From NCBI RefSeq assembly GCF_947090775.1, contig NZ_OX352321.1, forward strand, positions 1,922,001-1,986,000: DNA of 64,000 nt, given 5' to 3'. Under the pieces are notes generated by a model. The model was not told the origin of the DNA. It did not search any database and was given only the letters and a program-made list of their open reading frames with translations. The position numbers were made by a program, and so were the translations under genes. How positions within the stretch are numbered: position 1 is the first letter of the stretch; each line of letters starts with the position of its first letter. This document shows, piece after piece, positions 23,863-32,817 of this stretch. The stretch comes from Pseudarthrobacter sp. MM222 (GTDB lineage: Bacteria; Actinomycetota; Actinomycetes; Actinomycetales; Micrococcaceae).

Positions 23863-24924
23863 TCAGAGGGTGTCGGGGGCGGGGGAAGTGGCGGCGGGGA
23901 AGTCGGTGGCCAGCAGCAGGCCCACCTGGCGGCCCCCGCCGAAGACGGTGCCGGTGGCTAGGTCCGCCAGGGGCGCGGTGTCGACGTCGAGCGCCGCCAG
24001 GGCGCGGACGGTGACCGGCATCCGTGCGCGGTCGCCGCCGTCGGAAATCTTCACTGCAAAAGCGCGGCCGTCCGGCAGGCCGACCAGCTGCACGCCTTCG
24101 AAGCCGTCCTTGGCCAGCAGGCCTGGCATCCGGCGCATCAATTCCGTGACGTCGCGCTCTTCGCCGCCCACCATCTCCGGGTGGCGGCGGATGGCATCCG
24201 CTACGGCGGCCTCGGCGCCGTCGGCCGGGGAAGCACCGGTGTGCAGTCCCGCCGAGGCCAAACGGCCGAATGCGCGGGCCATCCCGCGGAGAGTGAGGGC
24301 GAAGAGCGGGGTGCCGCAGCCATCCGTGCTGGTGCCGGCCGGTTCCTCGCCGGTGAGCTCGCGGACGGTTTCCGCAACGAGCTTCTGTAAGGGGTGCGAG
24401 GGGTCCAGGTAGCCCTGGACCGACCAGCCGTTGATGACGCACGTGGCGGCCATGGCGGCGTGCTTGCCCGAGCAATTCTGCGCCAGCCGGGTGGGTGTCC
24501 CGCCGGCACGGAGCCATTCCTCGCGTTCGCGGACACCGTAAGGGAGGTCGGTGCTGTTTTCCAGGGCTCCTGCCGGAAGGCCATGGAGTTGCAGGATCCG
24601 GGCAGCGCCGTCGCGGTGCATCGCCGCGCCGGAATGGCTCGCGGCGGCGAGGGCCAGCAGGTCAGCGGGCAGGTCCAGGCCGGCGCGGACCATGGCAACA
24701 GCCTGCAGGGGCTTGAGGGTGGAGCGGGGATAGAACGCAGAGAGCGGGTCTCCCGCGGTGAAAAGCGTCTTGGTGCCCGCGGCTTCCGCGGAGACGGCGA
24801 TCAGCGACCCGTAGTGGATGCTTTCCACCAGCCCGTCGCGGATCTGGGCCGCGAGGGGGACATGCTGTGGCAGGGTGCCGGGCTCCGGGACACGGCTGGT
24901 TTCGGTCAGGGCAGGGAAGGGCAT
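23863..24924 (-). CDS. Asparaginase (Rhizobium-type, thermolabile family)
   Basis: 353-residue asparaginase of the Rhizobium etli AnsA-like family, unrelated to the E. coli type. The Ser-Lys motif lies in FYPRSTLKPLQAVAMV. Other family motifs are LALAAASHSG, RLAQNCSGKHAAM (with the conserved Cys and Lys) and GTSTDGCGTPLFAL. It hydrolyses L-asparagine to aspartate and ammonia. There is no signal peptide, so it is cytosolic and depends on the downstream permease. It lies 25 bases after the GntR gene and 8 bases before aspA. Confidence 0.92.
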   Translation of the reverse strand: MPFPALTETSRVPEPGTLPQHVPLAAQIRDGLVESIHYGSLIAVSAEAAGTKTLFTAGDPLSAFYPRSTLKPLQAVAMVRAGLDLPADLLALAAASHSGAAMHRDGAARILQLHGLPAGALENSTDLPYGVREREEWLRAGGTPTRLAQNCSGKHAAMAATCVINGWSVQGYLDPSHPLQKLVAETVRELTGEEPAGTSTDGCGTPLFALTLRGMARAFGRLASAGLHTGASPADGAEAAVADAIRRHPEMVGGEERDVTELMRRMPGLLAKDGFEGVQLVGLPDGRAFAVKISDGGDRARMPVTVRALAALDVDTAPLADLATGTVFGGGRQVGLLLATDFPAATSPAPDTL

Positions 24925-24949
24925 GGCGTCCTTGGGAGGGTTGCGGGTA

Positions 24950-25672
24950 CTAGTTGAGGATGGAATCGAGGGCGAGGCCTACGGCCCGGAGGTGCTCGCC
25001 CATGGCCGCACGGGCAGCGGCCGCGTCGCCGCCTTCGATGGCCTGCAGGATGCGCTGGTGCTCCGCGTCGGATGCGAGCTGCCGGTCGGCCACGATGTTG
25101 AGTGTTTCGGACTGATGGGCCATCGCGTCGCGGATATCGGCCACGACGCTTTCGAAGACCTTGTTGCCGCTGGCGCGGGCGATCGCGGCGTGGAAGCTGG
25201 AATCGAGGCTGACCCAGGCCTCGGGATCATCCTCGGCGGCCATGGCGGCCACGATGTCCCGGAGGCTCTCCAGTTCCTCGGCAGTGCGGCGTTGCGCCGC
25301 GAGCCCTGCGGCGGGGACCTCGATGTGGGGCCGGGCTTCCGTGAGGTCCCGGGCCGAGTAGGCACCCAGGACGAGGTCCTTGGCCACCTGATTGGCGACC
25401 ACGAACGTGCCTTTACCGGTTTTCGTCACGGTAAGTCCGAGTGCCGTGCAGGAGCGCAGCGCCTCACGAACCACCGAACGGCTCACCCCGTACCGCTGCG
25501 CGAGCGTGGTTTCGGAACTGAGTTTTGCGCCCACCGCCACGCTGCCGGACTCGATGTCCGTCCGGAGGGCGTTGAAGACGGCTTCGGCGGCGCTAAGGCG
25601 GAGCAGAGGCGGAGTGGATGCGCCGGCATCTGGGGCAGGTTGTCCTGCTGTCTGGCTGTCTGACAGGTTCAC
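24950..25672 (-). CDS. GntR-family (FadR subfamily) regulator of the asparagine operon
   Basis: 240-residue FadR-type regulator. The N-terminal winged helix-turn-helix is SSETTLAQRYGVSRSVVREAL followed by LTVTKTGKGTFV. An all-helical FCD domain has the metal or ligand ligands in LDSSFHAAIARASGN and SDAEHQRILQAIEGGD. It is the first gene of the leftward operon with asparaginase, aspA and permease, so it is probably their local repressor responding to Asn or Asp. A direct repeat at 25689-25702 lies just upstream of its start. Confidence 0.9.
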   Translation of the reverse strand: MNLSDSQTAGQPAPDAGASTPPLLRLSAAEAVFNALRTDIESGSVAVGAKLSSETTLAQRYGVSRSVVREALRSCTALGLTVTKTGKGTFVVANQVAKDLVLGAYSARDLTEARPHIEVPAAGLAAQRRTAEELESLRDIVAAMAAEDDPEAWVSLDSSFHAAIARASGNKVFESVVADIRDAMAHQSETLNIVADRQLASDAEHQRILQAIEGGDAAAARAAMGEHLRAVGLALDSILN

Positions 25673-25688
25673 CCCTTGAATATGGCAT

Positions 25689-25702
25689 GGATCACAGGAT
25701 CA
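25689..25702. promoter_or_regulatory. Direct repeat upstream of the GntR gene
   Basis: GGATCA-CA-GGATCA, 17-30 bases before the start codon of the FadR-type regulator. The position suits an autoregulatory operator, but this family usually binds inverted repeats, so support is weak. Confidence 0.2.
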
Positions 25703-25743
25703 TGTCAATGCCGCGTTCGGTTGCGGGCGCGGTTCGCCGGTTG

Positions 25744-26667
25744 TCAGCCCTGCAACCGCTGCCGGTACTGCCGCGGCGTCTCGCCGGCCTCGTTGCGGAA
25801 ATGCCGGTTGAAATTGGACAGGTTGGAAAAACCAACTTCAAAGCAGATGTCGGAGATTGCCTTGTCGCTGCGTTCCAGCAGGCGCCTGGCGTGGGCGAGC
25901 CGAAGCTTGCGGACCAGGTCGCTGAAGTTCTGCCCCGTTGCGCGCTTGAAGTATTTCGAAAAGGTTGGTTCCGGCATTCCAACCAACGCCGCCGCCTCGG
26001 ACATCTTGACGGTGCCAGCGTGGTTCCCGAAGACGTATTCCAGCACGATGTCGACCACGGCCGCCGCCTGGCCGTCCAGCTGCGGCCTGAACCATTCTTC
26101 GGCCAGGTAGCGCCGTTCGCCCTCGGGCGCACGGGCAAGAACCGCGAAGAGCTCAAACATGTAATGCAGCCGTTCCAGCCCGGTAGAGGAGCCCATCGCC
26201 TCGATGGCGACAGCAGCTGACTCGGCCGACTTTCCCAGGAACTCAATGCCGCGCGCCGACTGTTCCAGCAGCGGCTCGACCTCAGACATTTCAGGAACCG
26301 TGGCAGCCGCCTGCCGGATCCACTTACCGTCGAACTGCACCACGGCATCACGCCGCTCCAACACTTCGCCGGGCTCAAGGTCACTGACCCAGTCGTGGGG
26401 GAGCCCGGAACCAACCAGCGACACATGCCCTGCCTCGAAGGTGCCGATGTGGTCTCCCACGATGAATTTCCCAGTGCCCTTCCGGATCAGGTGGATCTCG
26501 TATTCCGGATGGTAGTTCCACCGGGCAAGCGGGCTGGGATAGTCATGTTCGGTCCAACGCACGGAATGCCGCGGATCGGCAGGGATGACCTCCCGGTTGG
26601 CGCGCATGCCGATGAGCCGCTGGGCCAGTCTGGCCGCGGCACCCTCGCTCCGATCCTCCGTGCCCAA
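25744..26667 (-). CDS. AraC-family regulator, probably of the divergent polyol operon
   Basis: 307-residue regulator. The N-terminal cupin effector domain includes RWNYHPEYEIHLIRKGTGKF and GDHIGTFEAGHVSLVGSGLPH. The C-terminal double helix-turn-helix of AraC type includes MSEAAALVGMPEPTFSKYFK and ISDICFEVGFSNLSNFNRHF. It is transcribed away from the binding-protein gene across a 275-base gap, the usual arrangement for a local activator of a sugar or polyol operon. A 17-bp inverted repeat TTGGAG-n5-CTCCAA (26698-26714) lies 31 bases before its start. Confidence 0.9.
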   Translation of the reverse strand: MGTEDRSEGAAARLAQRLIGMRANREVIPADPRHSVRWTEHDYPSPLARWNYHPEYEIHLIRKGTGKFIVGDHIGTFEAGHVSLVGSGLPHDWVSDLEPGEVLERRDAVVQFDGKWIRQAAATVPEMSEVEPLLEQSARGIEFLGKSAESAAVAIEAMGSSTGLERLHYMFELFAVLARAPEGERRYLAEEWFRPQLDGQAAAVVDIVLEYVFGNHAGTVKMSEAAALVGMPEPTFSKYFKRATGQNFSDLVRKLRLAHARRLLERSDKAISDICFEVGFSNLSNFNRHFRNEAGETPRQYRQRLQG

Positions 26668-26697
26668 ATCGATTTCCCCAGCATTCGGGACTATGCA

Positions 26698-26714
26698 TTG
26701 GAGACGGCCTCCAA
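26698..26714. promoter_or_regulatory. Inverted repeat in the araC/polyol divergent region
   Basis: Perfect arms TTGGAG and CTCCAA with a five-base spacer, 31-47 bases upstream of the AraC gene. A second weaker repeat, GGCCT-n7-AGGCC, lies at 26799-26815, nearer the polyol operon. Either could be a regulator or catabolite-control site. Confidence 0.3.
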
Positions 26715-26942
26715 AGCGCTTTCCCCTAGGTTAGCGCCTGCCATGCCGCCCGCGCAGGAAAATTAGTATCAGAAATCCGCAAGCACCGTGCTAGTTGTGG
26801 CCTATCCCACAGGCCTAATCTTGAGGAACACCAGCGCGGCAGGCGGGCATTCAACCCCCGTCCCGCACGCGGATCCGCACCCCCGACACGGCAGTCGGAC
26901 TGCAGCCCGCATTGCACCCCCGAAGAACAAAGGAGTCCTTTC

Positions 26943-28289
26943 ATGCGCGCAAAAACACGTGCCGCCGCGATGGCGGCGGGCGCCCTCTGCGTGGCCCTCA
27001 GCGCCTCGGCCTGTGCCGGAGCCGGCGGAGGAAATTCCGCAGGAGACCCGAACAGCATCAACGTCCTGATGGTCAACAACCCCCAGATGGAGGATCTGCA
27101 GCGGCTCACCGCGGACAACTTCACCAAGGAGACCGGCATCAGGGTCAACTACACCATCCTTCCCGAGAACGACGTCCGGGCCAAGATCAGCCAGGAGTTC
27201 TCCAGCCAGGCCGGGCAGTACGACGTCGCGTCGTTGTCCAACTACGAGATTCCCTTCTATTCCGCGAACGGCTGGCTGGCGCCGCTGGACAACGTTGCCA
27301 AGGATGCCGAGTTCAACCAAGCGGACATCCTGCCGGCCTACACGGCATCCCTCACCGGCGAGGACGGCAAGCTCTACGGCGAACCGTTCTACGGGGAGTC
27401 CTCCTTCCTGATGTACCGCAAGGACATCCTGGATGCCAAGGGCTTGAGCATGCCGGAGAAGCCCACCTGGGACGAGGTTGCAACGATCGCGGCCGCGGCC
27501 GACGGCGCTGCGCCCGGCATGAAGGGCATCTGCCTTCGCGGCCAGCCCGGCTGGGGTCAGGTCTTTGCCCCGCTGACCACCGTCGTCAACACCTTCGGCG
27601 GAACCTGGTTCGACAAGGACTGGAACGCACAGGTCAACGCACCGGAATTCACCGCCGCAGTCGAGTTCTACACCAAACTGGTCCGCGAGCACGGCGAAGC
27701 AGGCGCCGCCCAGGCCGGTTTCACTGAATGCCTGAACAACATGAGCCAAAGCAAAGTGGCCATGTGGTACGACGCCACGTCGGCGGCCGGCGCTCTGGAA
27801 GCCGACGCGTCACCTGTGAAGGGGAAGATCGGTTACGCCCAGGCCCCAGTGAAGGAAACCAAGTCCTCCGGCTGGTTGTGGACCTGGTCCTGGGCTGTGC
27901 AGGCGGCCTCGAAGAAGCAGGACGCTGCTGGAAAGTTCATCGCCTGGGCCAGTTCGAGCGAATACGAAAAACTGGTCGCCTCCAAGCTCGGCTGGGCGAA
28001 GGTTCCCTCGGGCAAGCGCATCTCCACCTACGAGAACGCCGAGTTCCAGAAAGCGGCTCCGTTCTTCGAGGCCGAACGCTTCGCCATTGAGAACGCTGAC
28101 CCGAAGAACCCCGGCGCCCAGGAACGTCCCGCCGTCGGTATCCAGTTTGTCGGCATCCCTGAGTTCGCTGCCCTGGGCACCAACGTCTCCCAGGGCGTCA
28201 GCTCCGTGATCGCCGGCCAGGGCACCCTGGCCGACGCACTGGCCAAGGGCCAGGAAGCCGCACAAAAAGTCGGCAATAAGTACAAGTAG
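26943..28289 (+). CDS. ABC transporter solute-binding lipoprotein, sugar alcohol type (family 1)
   Basis: 448-residue extracellular binding protein. The lipoprotein signal ends at the lipobox LSASAC (Cys about residue 24). The mature protein has NINVLMVN-like starts typical of CUT1 binding proteins, with YDVASLSNYEIPFY and GEPFYGESSFLMYRKDIL. The downstream sorbitol-type dehydrogenase and fructokinase-like kinase suggest sorbitol, mannitol or xylitol as ligand. AAAGGAG lies upstream of the ATG. First gene of the polyol operon and divergent from the AraC regulator. Confidence 0.92.
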   Translation: MRAKTRAAAMAAGALCVALSASACAGAGGGNSAGDPNSINVLMVNNPQMEDLQRLTADNFTKETGIRVNYTILPENDVRAKISQEFSSQAGQYDVASLSNYEIPFYSANGWLAPLDNVAKDAEFNQADILPAYTASLTGEDGKLYGEPFYGESSFLMYRKDILDAKGLSMPEKPTWDEVATIAAAADGAAPGMKGICLRGQPGWGQVFAPLTTVVNTFGGTWFDKDWNAQVNAPEFTAAVEFYTKLVREHGEAGAAQAGFTECLNNMSQSKVAMWYDATSAAGALEADASPVKGKIGYAQAPVKETKSSGWLWTWSWAVQAASKKQDAAGKFIAWASSSEYEKLVASKLGWAKVPSGKRISTYENAEFQKAAPFFEAERFAIENADPKNPGAQERPAVGIQFVGIPEFAALGTNVSQGVSSVIAGQGTLADALAKGQEAAQKVGNKYK

Positions 28290-28315
28290 CAACAACCGAA
28301 CCGCAGGAGAACATC

Positions 28316-29284
28316 ATGACAACCGCAACGGCGCGCATCTCCCGCCAAGGGACCAGGGCCGCCAAACCTACCAAGAACGCGCAAGCGCGGGAACGCGCCC
28401 TGGCCTGGGCACGGCGTGCACCGCTGCTTCCAGCCCTGATCTTCCTCATTATCGTCACCCAGCTTCCGTTCGTGGTGACGCTGATCATCTCGTTCCTGAA
28501 CTGGAACAGCCTCAGCCCTGACAAGACCGCCTTCGCCGGCTTAGACAACTACGTCACGGTCCTCACGGACCCGGACCTGCGCCAGGCAATTTTCACCACG
28601 ATCATCCTCACCGTCTCCGTGGTCCTGGCCAGCCTGGTCATCGGCCTCGGCCTGGCACTGCTCCTGGACAAGAAGTTCATTGGCCGGGGGCTGGCCCGGA
28701 CGCTGCTGATCGCCCCATTCCTGGTGGTGCCGGTAGCCGCGGCCCTCATCTGGAAGCACGCCCTGCTCAACCCCACCTATGGGCTGATCAACGGCATTCT
28801 GACCTGGCTCTGGTCCCTCTTCGGCAGCGCCACGGCGCCCCAGCTGGACCTGCTGTCCCAGGCCCCCATGATGGCCGTCATCGTCTCGCTCGTCTGGCAG
28901 TGGACGCCGTTCATGATGCTTATCCTGCTCGCGGGTCTGCAGTCCCGTCCCATGGACACCGTGGAAGCGGCCCAGATGGACGGGGCCACACCCTGGGCCA
29001 TCTTCCGGCACCTCACCCTGCCGCACCTGCGCCAGTACCTGGAACTCGGCGGCCTGCTCGGAGCCATCTACATCGTGCAGAACTTCGACTCCGTCTTCAC
29101 CCTTACCGCGGGCGGCCTGGGCACGGCGAACCTGCCCTATGCCATCTACCAGACGTTCTACTTCGCCAACGAATACGGCCTGGCATCCGCCGCCGGCGTC
29201 GTGGTGGTCATCGGCACCATCATCGTGGCCACCTTCGCACTCCGCACCGTATTCTCGCTCTTCAAGAAGGAGGAAGCTCGATGA
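28316..29284 (+). CDS. ABC transporter permease (MalF-type, polyol)
   Basis: 322-residue CUT1-family membrane protein with about six segments after a basic cytoplasmic N-terminus. The EAA loop is VEAAQMDGATPWAIFRHLTLP. It overlaps the next permease gene by four bases (ATGA). With its partner it forms the membrane channel for the binding protein encoded upstream. Confidence 0.93.
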   Translation: MTTATARISRQGTRAAKPTKNAQARERALAWARRAPLLPALIFLIIVTQLPFVVTLIISFLNWNSLSPDKTAFAGLDNYVTVLTDPDLRQAIFTTIILTVSVVLASLVIGLGLALLLDKKFIGRGLARTLLIAPFLVVPVAAALIWKHALLNPTYGLINGILTWLWSLFGSATAPQLDLLSQAPMMAVIVSLVWQWTPFMMLILLAGLQSRPMDTVEAAQMDGATPWAIFRHLTLPHLRQYLELGGLLGAIYIVQNFDSVFTLTAGGLGTANLPYAIYQTFYFANEYGLASAAGVVVVIGTIIVATFALRTVFSLFKKEEAR

Positions 29285-30201
29285 GCACGCTCACCCCCGC
29301 CGAGCCCCAGGCATCAGTTCCCGGCCCGACCGCCCTCAATAATGCCGGACCACGACGCCGAGGCAAGTCGCGCATGGACCCGACCCGCAACAACACCGCA
29401 GCCGGGATCGCGGCATGGTTGCTGGCCTTGCTGTTCGCCACTCCCGTCCTCTGGATGATCCTCACCTCGTTCCACTCAGAAAATGACGCGGCCACCAACC
29501 CGCCCTCCATCGCCGCCAACCTCACCTTGGACGCGTACAAGGAGTTCTTCGGGGAGAGTTCCGGGGTCAGCCCCTGGCCATCGCTGATTAACTCCGCCAC
29601 CGCGTCGATCCTGTCCACCGTGCTGGTCCTGGTGCTGGCCATCCCGGCGGCGTATGCCCTTTCCATCCGGCCGGTGAAGAAGTGGACCGACGTGATGTTC
29701 TTCTTCCTCTCCACGAAAATGATGCCCGTGGTGGCCGCGATCCTGCCGCTCTACCTGTTCGCCAGAACCGTTGGCGCCCTCGACAACATCTGGTTCTTGA
29801 TCCTGATGTACACCTCGATGAACCTGCCCATCGCCGTGTGGATGATGCGCTCCTTCCTCGCCGAAGTGCCGGTGGAAATGCTGGAGGCTTCCCAGATTGA
29901 CGGCGCGGGCCTGCTCCTGACGCTCCGGAAAGTCGTGGCCCCCGTGGCGATGCCCGGCATCGCTGCGACCGCCCTGATCTGCTTCATTTTCAGCTGGAAC
30001 GAACTGCTCCTGGCCCGGGTACTCACCGGGGTTGTGGCCGGGACCGCCCCCGTCTTCCTCACCGGGTTCGTCTCCGGACAGGGCCTGTTCCTCGCGAAAG
30101 TCTGCGCAGCAGCCGTTGTCATCTCCCTGCCGGTGCTGGTGGCCGGATTCGCCGCCCAGGACAAGCTCGTCCAGGGCCTCTCGCTCGGCGCCGTCAAGTA
30201 G
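29281..30201 (+). CDS. ABC transporter permease (MalG-type, polyol)
   Basis: 306-residue CUT1-family inner membrane protein. Its EAA loop is MLEASQIDGAGLLLTLRKVV, and MMRSFLAEVPVEM precedes it. ATG 29281 overlaps the upstream stop. No ATP-binding subunit follows in this operon, so a shared MsmK/MsiK-type ATPase elsewhere in the genome must energise the transporter. Confidence 0.93.
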   Translation: MSTLTPAEPQASVPGPTALNNAGPRRRGKSRMDPTRNNTAAGIAAWLLALLFATPVLWMILTSFHSENDAATNPPSIAANLTLDAYKEFFGESSGVSPWPSLINSATASILSTVLVLVLAIPAAYALSIRPVKKWTDVMFFFLSTKMMPVVAAILPLYLFARTVGALDNIWFLILMYTSMNLPIAVWMMRSFLAEVPVEMLEASQIDGAGLLLTLRKVVAPVAMPGIAATALICFIFSWNELLLARVLTGVVAGTAPVFLTGFVSGQGLFLAKVCAAAVVISLPVLVAGFAAQDKLVQGLSLGAVK

Positions 30202-30256
30202 CTCGGCGCCGTTATATAGCCTTCCAATCCCCTTCGATTCCAGAGGATAGATTCAC

Positions 30257-31318
30257 ATGACAGCATCTACCATCCAGTCCCAGACGCTGGGACGGCCGGA
30301 GCTCCCGGCCACCATGCGGGCCGCCGTCCTGAAGCGCCAGGGCGACATGGCCATGGAAACCCTGCCCGTCCCGCAGCTGGAGGCCGACCAGGTCCTGGTG
30401 CAGGTCGCTGCCGTCGGCGTTTGCGGCAGCGACGTGCACTACTACGAGCACGGGCGGATCGGCGACTACGTCGTGGACCACCCGCTGATCCTCGGCCACG
30501 AACTCTCCGGCCGGATCGCCGCCGTCGGCAGCGCTGTGGACTCCGCCCGCATCGGCAAGCGGGTCGCCGTCGAACCCCAGCGTCCCTGCCGCAAATGCAA
30601 GCAGTGCAAGGCCGGCCGCTACAACCTGTGCCCGGACATCGAGTTCTACGCCACGCCGCCGATCGACGGCGCCTTCGCCGAATACGTGACCATCCAGGGC
30701 GACTTTGCCTACGACATTCCGGACAGTGTCAGCGGCGAGGCAGCAGCCCTCATCGAGCCGCTCTCCGTGGGGCTCTGGGCCTGCGAGCGCGCCGGCATCA
30801 AGCCGGGCAGCCGGGTGCTCATTGCCGGGGCCGGACCGATCGGCATCATCGCCGCCCAGGCTGCCCGCGCGTTCGGTGCAACGGAAATCTACATCTCCGA
30901 CATCGCCGAAGACCGGCTGGAGTTTGCGCTTAAACACGGTGCGACCCGCGCCCTGAATGCCCGGACCGACAGCGTGGAGGGCCTGGAAGTGGATGCGTTT
31001 ATCGACGCCTCCGGCGCCGCGCAGGCTGTGCGCTCCGGCATCAAGGCCGTGGGGCCCGCCGGAAAGGTGATCCTGGTGGGACTCGGAGCGGACGACGTCG
31101 AACTGCCCGTTTCGTTTATCCAGAACCGGGAAATCTGGCTCTCCGGTGTTTTCCGGTACACCAACACCTGGCCGCTGGCCATCCAGCTGATCGCGGACGG
31201 GAAAGTGGACCTGGACATCCTGGTGACCGGCAAGTTCAATTTGTCCGAGTCCGAGGCGGCGCTGAAGGCGGGCAAGCAGCCCGGTCAGCTGAAGGCCGTT
31301 GTTTACCCGGGGCGCTGA
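30257..31318 (+). CDS. Zinc-dependent sorbitol/xylitol-type dehydrogenase (MDR family)
   Basis: 353-residue medium-chain dehydrogenase. The sorbitol-dehydrogenase signature VCGSDVHYYEHGRIGDYVV supplies the catalytic-zinc Cys. ILGHELSG gives His/Glu, and CRKCKQCKAGRYNLC carries the four structural-zinc Cys. The nucleotide fold is VLIAGAGPIGIIAAQAARAFG, with SDIAEDRL ending in an NAD-type Asp. It probably oxidises sorbitol to fructose or xylitol to xylulose, after uptake by the upstream transporter. There is a 55-base gap from the permease gene. Confidence 0.93.
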   Translation: MTASTIQSQTLGRPELPATMRAAVLKRQGDMAMETLPVPQLEADQVLVQVAAVGVCGSDVHYYEHGRIGDYVVDHPLILGHELSGRIAAVGSAVDSARIGKRVAVEPQRPCRKCKQCKAGRYNLCPDIEFYATPPIDGAFAEYVTIQGDFAYDIPDSVSGEAAALIEPLSVGLWACERAGIKPGSRVLIAGAGPIGIIAAQAARAFGATEIYISDIAEDRLEFALKHGATRALNARTDSVEGLEVDAFIDASGAAQAVRSGIKAVGPAGKVILVGLGADDVELPVSFIQNREIWLSGVFRYTNTWPLAIQLIADGKVDLDILVTGKFNLSESEAALKAGKQPGQLKAVVYPGR

Positions 31319-31332
31319 TTCACGTCAGTGAT

Positions 31333-31373
31333 GCCGGGCGACGGCAGGCTTGTCCTGCACGCCGCCGCCCGGC
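31333..31373 (+). terminator. Branched hairpin between dehydrogenase and kinase genes
   Basis: Outer arms GCCGGGCG (31333-31340) and CGCCCGGC (31366-31373) are perfectly complementary, and an inner GCAGG/CCTGC stem lies inside. It follows the dehydrogenase stop by 15 bases. It is probably a partial terminator or processing stem within the operon. Confidence 0.45.
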
Positions 31374-31424
31374 GGACAGAACCTTTCCCTGCCCTGACCG
31401 GGCACATACTGCAAGGAAGCAGCC

Positions 31425-32438
31425 ATGCCAGCTATTGAACCCAGCTCCGAAGCCCGCTCCGAAGCCCGCTCCGGTGCTCCGGACACGGCCCTGACGGTGA
31501 TCGGCGAATCCCTCGTCGACATCATCAGCGACCCGCACCGGCCGTCGGCGGTCCAGGCCTATCGGGGCGGAAGCCCTCTCAACGTGGCGGTGGGGGCGGC
31601 GCGCCTGGGCCTGCGGACCACCTTGGTGACCCACTTCGCCGGAGACCCGTACGGGCTGTTAATTGAAGATCACCTGGCATCGAACGGCGTCAGTGTGATC
31701 AACGGCGGAAATACGCCCACATCAACGGCAATCGCCACGCTGGGACCGGATGGTGCCGCCGAGTACACCTTCGCCATCACATGGGAAATCAATGGCGGGG
31801 CCCTGCCTGCCCTCGCCGCCGTCGAAGCTTCCACCCACGTCCACGCAGGGTCGATCGCCACCGTGCTGCCTCCCGGCAATCAGGCCGCGCTTGTCCTGGT
31901 GGAGGCCGGCCGGGAGCACGCGACCATCAGTTATGACCCAAACTGCCGGCCAGCGATCAGCCCGGACGCGGCCGCGGCGCGCAGGCAGGCCGAGCGCTTC
32001 GTCGCCGCGAGTGACATCGTCAAGGCCAGCGACGAGGACCTCGCGTGGCTCTACCCGGACCGGTCACCGGATGAAACACTGCAGGCCTGGCTGGACCTGG
32101 GGCCGGCCATCGTGGCCCTGACGCGCGGAGCTTACGGCCCGGTCATCCTCTCCGCTGCAGGGCGGGTGGAGATGGCAGCCGAACCCATTACCGTGGCTGA
32201 CACGGTGGGTGCAGGCGATTCGTTCATGGCCGGGCTCATCTCCGGACTCGCTCAACTCGGGGCGCTCGGCTCCGGAGGCAGGCATCGGCTGCAGACCCTG
32301 ACCCTGGATCAACTTCATGTCCTCGCCGCCTACGCCAACCGCGCCGCCGGAATCACCTGCTCCCGGCAGGGCGCAAATCCACCGCGGGCGGCCGAACTCG
32401 GCCCGCTGCCCGCCCCATCACCTGCCCAGGAGCGCTGA
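31425..32438 (+). CDS. PfkB-family carbohydrate kinase, probably fructokinase
   Basis: 337-residue ribokinase/PfkB kinase. YRGGSPLNVAVGAARLGL matches the first signature with its sugar-binding glycines. ADTVGAGDSFMAGLISGLA is the second signature with the catalytic Asp and anion hole. In context it would phosphorylate fructose from sorbitol. The first residues contain a tandem duplication: the 12-base unit TCCGAAGCCCGC is repeated at 31446-31457 and 31458-31469, giving SEARSEARS. AAGGAAG precedes the ATG. Confidence 0.9.
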   Translation: MPAIEPSSEARSEARSGAPDTALTVIGESLVDIISDPHRPSAVQAYRGGSPLNVAVGAARLGLRTTLVTHFAGDPYGLLIEDHLASNGVSVINGGNTPTSTAIATLGPDGAAEYTFAITWEINGGALPALAAVEASTHVHAGSIATVLPPGNQAALVLVEAGREHATISYDPNCRPAISPDAAAARRQAERFVAASDIVKASDEDLAWLYPDRSPDETLQAWLDLGPAIVALTRGAYGPVILSAAGRVEMAAEPITVADTVGAGDSFMAGLISGLAQLGALGSGGRHRLQTLTLDQLHVLAAYANRAAGITCSRQGANPPRAAELGPLPAPSPAQER

Positions 32439-32444
32439 CACAGC

Positions 32445-32800
32445 ATGCAGACCCTCAGTAACGCCACGGTGGCCTCGTTACCGGCAGCCCTCTCCGTGCC
32501 CCGCTACGACCGCTCCGGCCTGACCGCCGGCATCGTCCACTTCGGCGTGGGTGGTTTCCACCGCGCCCACCAGGCCATGTAGGGCCTGAATGACGTCGTC
32601 GTTTCCATCGGCACCTCGGGCACCGTGTTCGCCGTCGCCGACGGCCCGTCGCGGATCCTTCCGGGCTGGTCGCCGCTTTTTTCGACACGAAAGGCTACTT
32701 CCTGCCGCTGGCCTGCACGCTGAACGCCTCCCGGGTACTGGACGCCACCGCCCGCGTGCTCGGGGTCGATCATCCCGAGCTGTCGCGTCTGCTGGAGGAT
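32445..32800 (+). pseudogene. Deletion scar: 5' end of mannitol 2-dehydrogenase gene joined to an internal xylulokinase fragment
   Basis: The first 45 codons (MQTLSNATVASLPAALSVPR through VHFGVGGFHRAHQAM) are the N-terminus of a polyol/mannitol 2-dehydrogenase and end at a TAG (32580-32582). Directly after it, in the same frame, [20 protein letters not shown] is internal xylulokinase sequence. A one-base deletion near 32653 shifts the frame, which continues as [19 protein letters not shown] and [19 protein letters not shown] and stops resembling the family near 32800. One deletion that removed most of an mtlD-xylB pair explains this. The gene is not functional. It starts seven bases after the kinase stop, so it belonged to the polyol operon. 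Confidence 0.85.
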
Positions 32801-32817
32801 CGTGGCAGTCACCGGTG

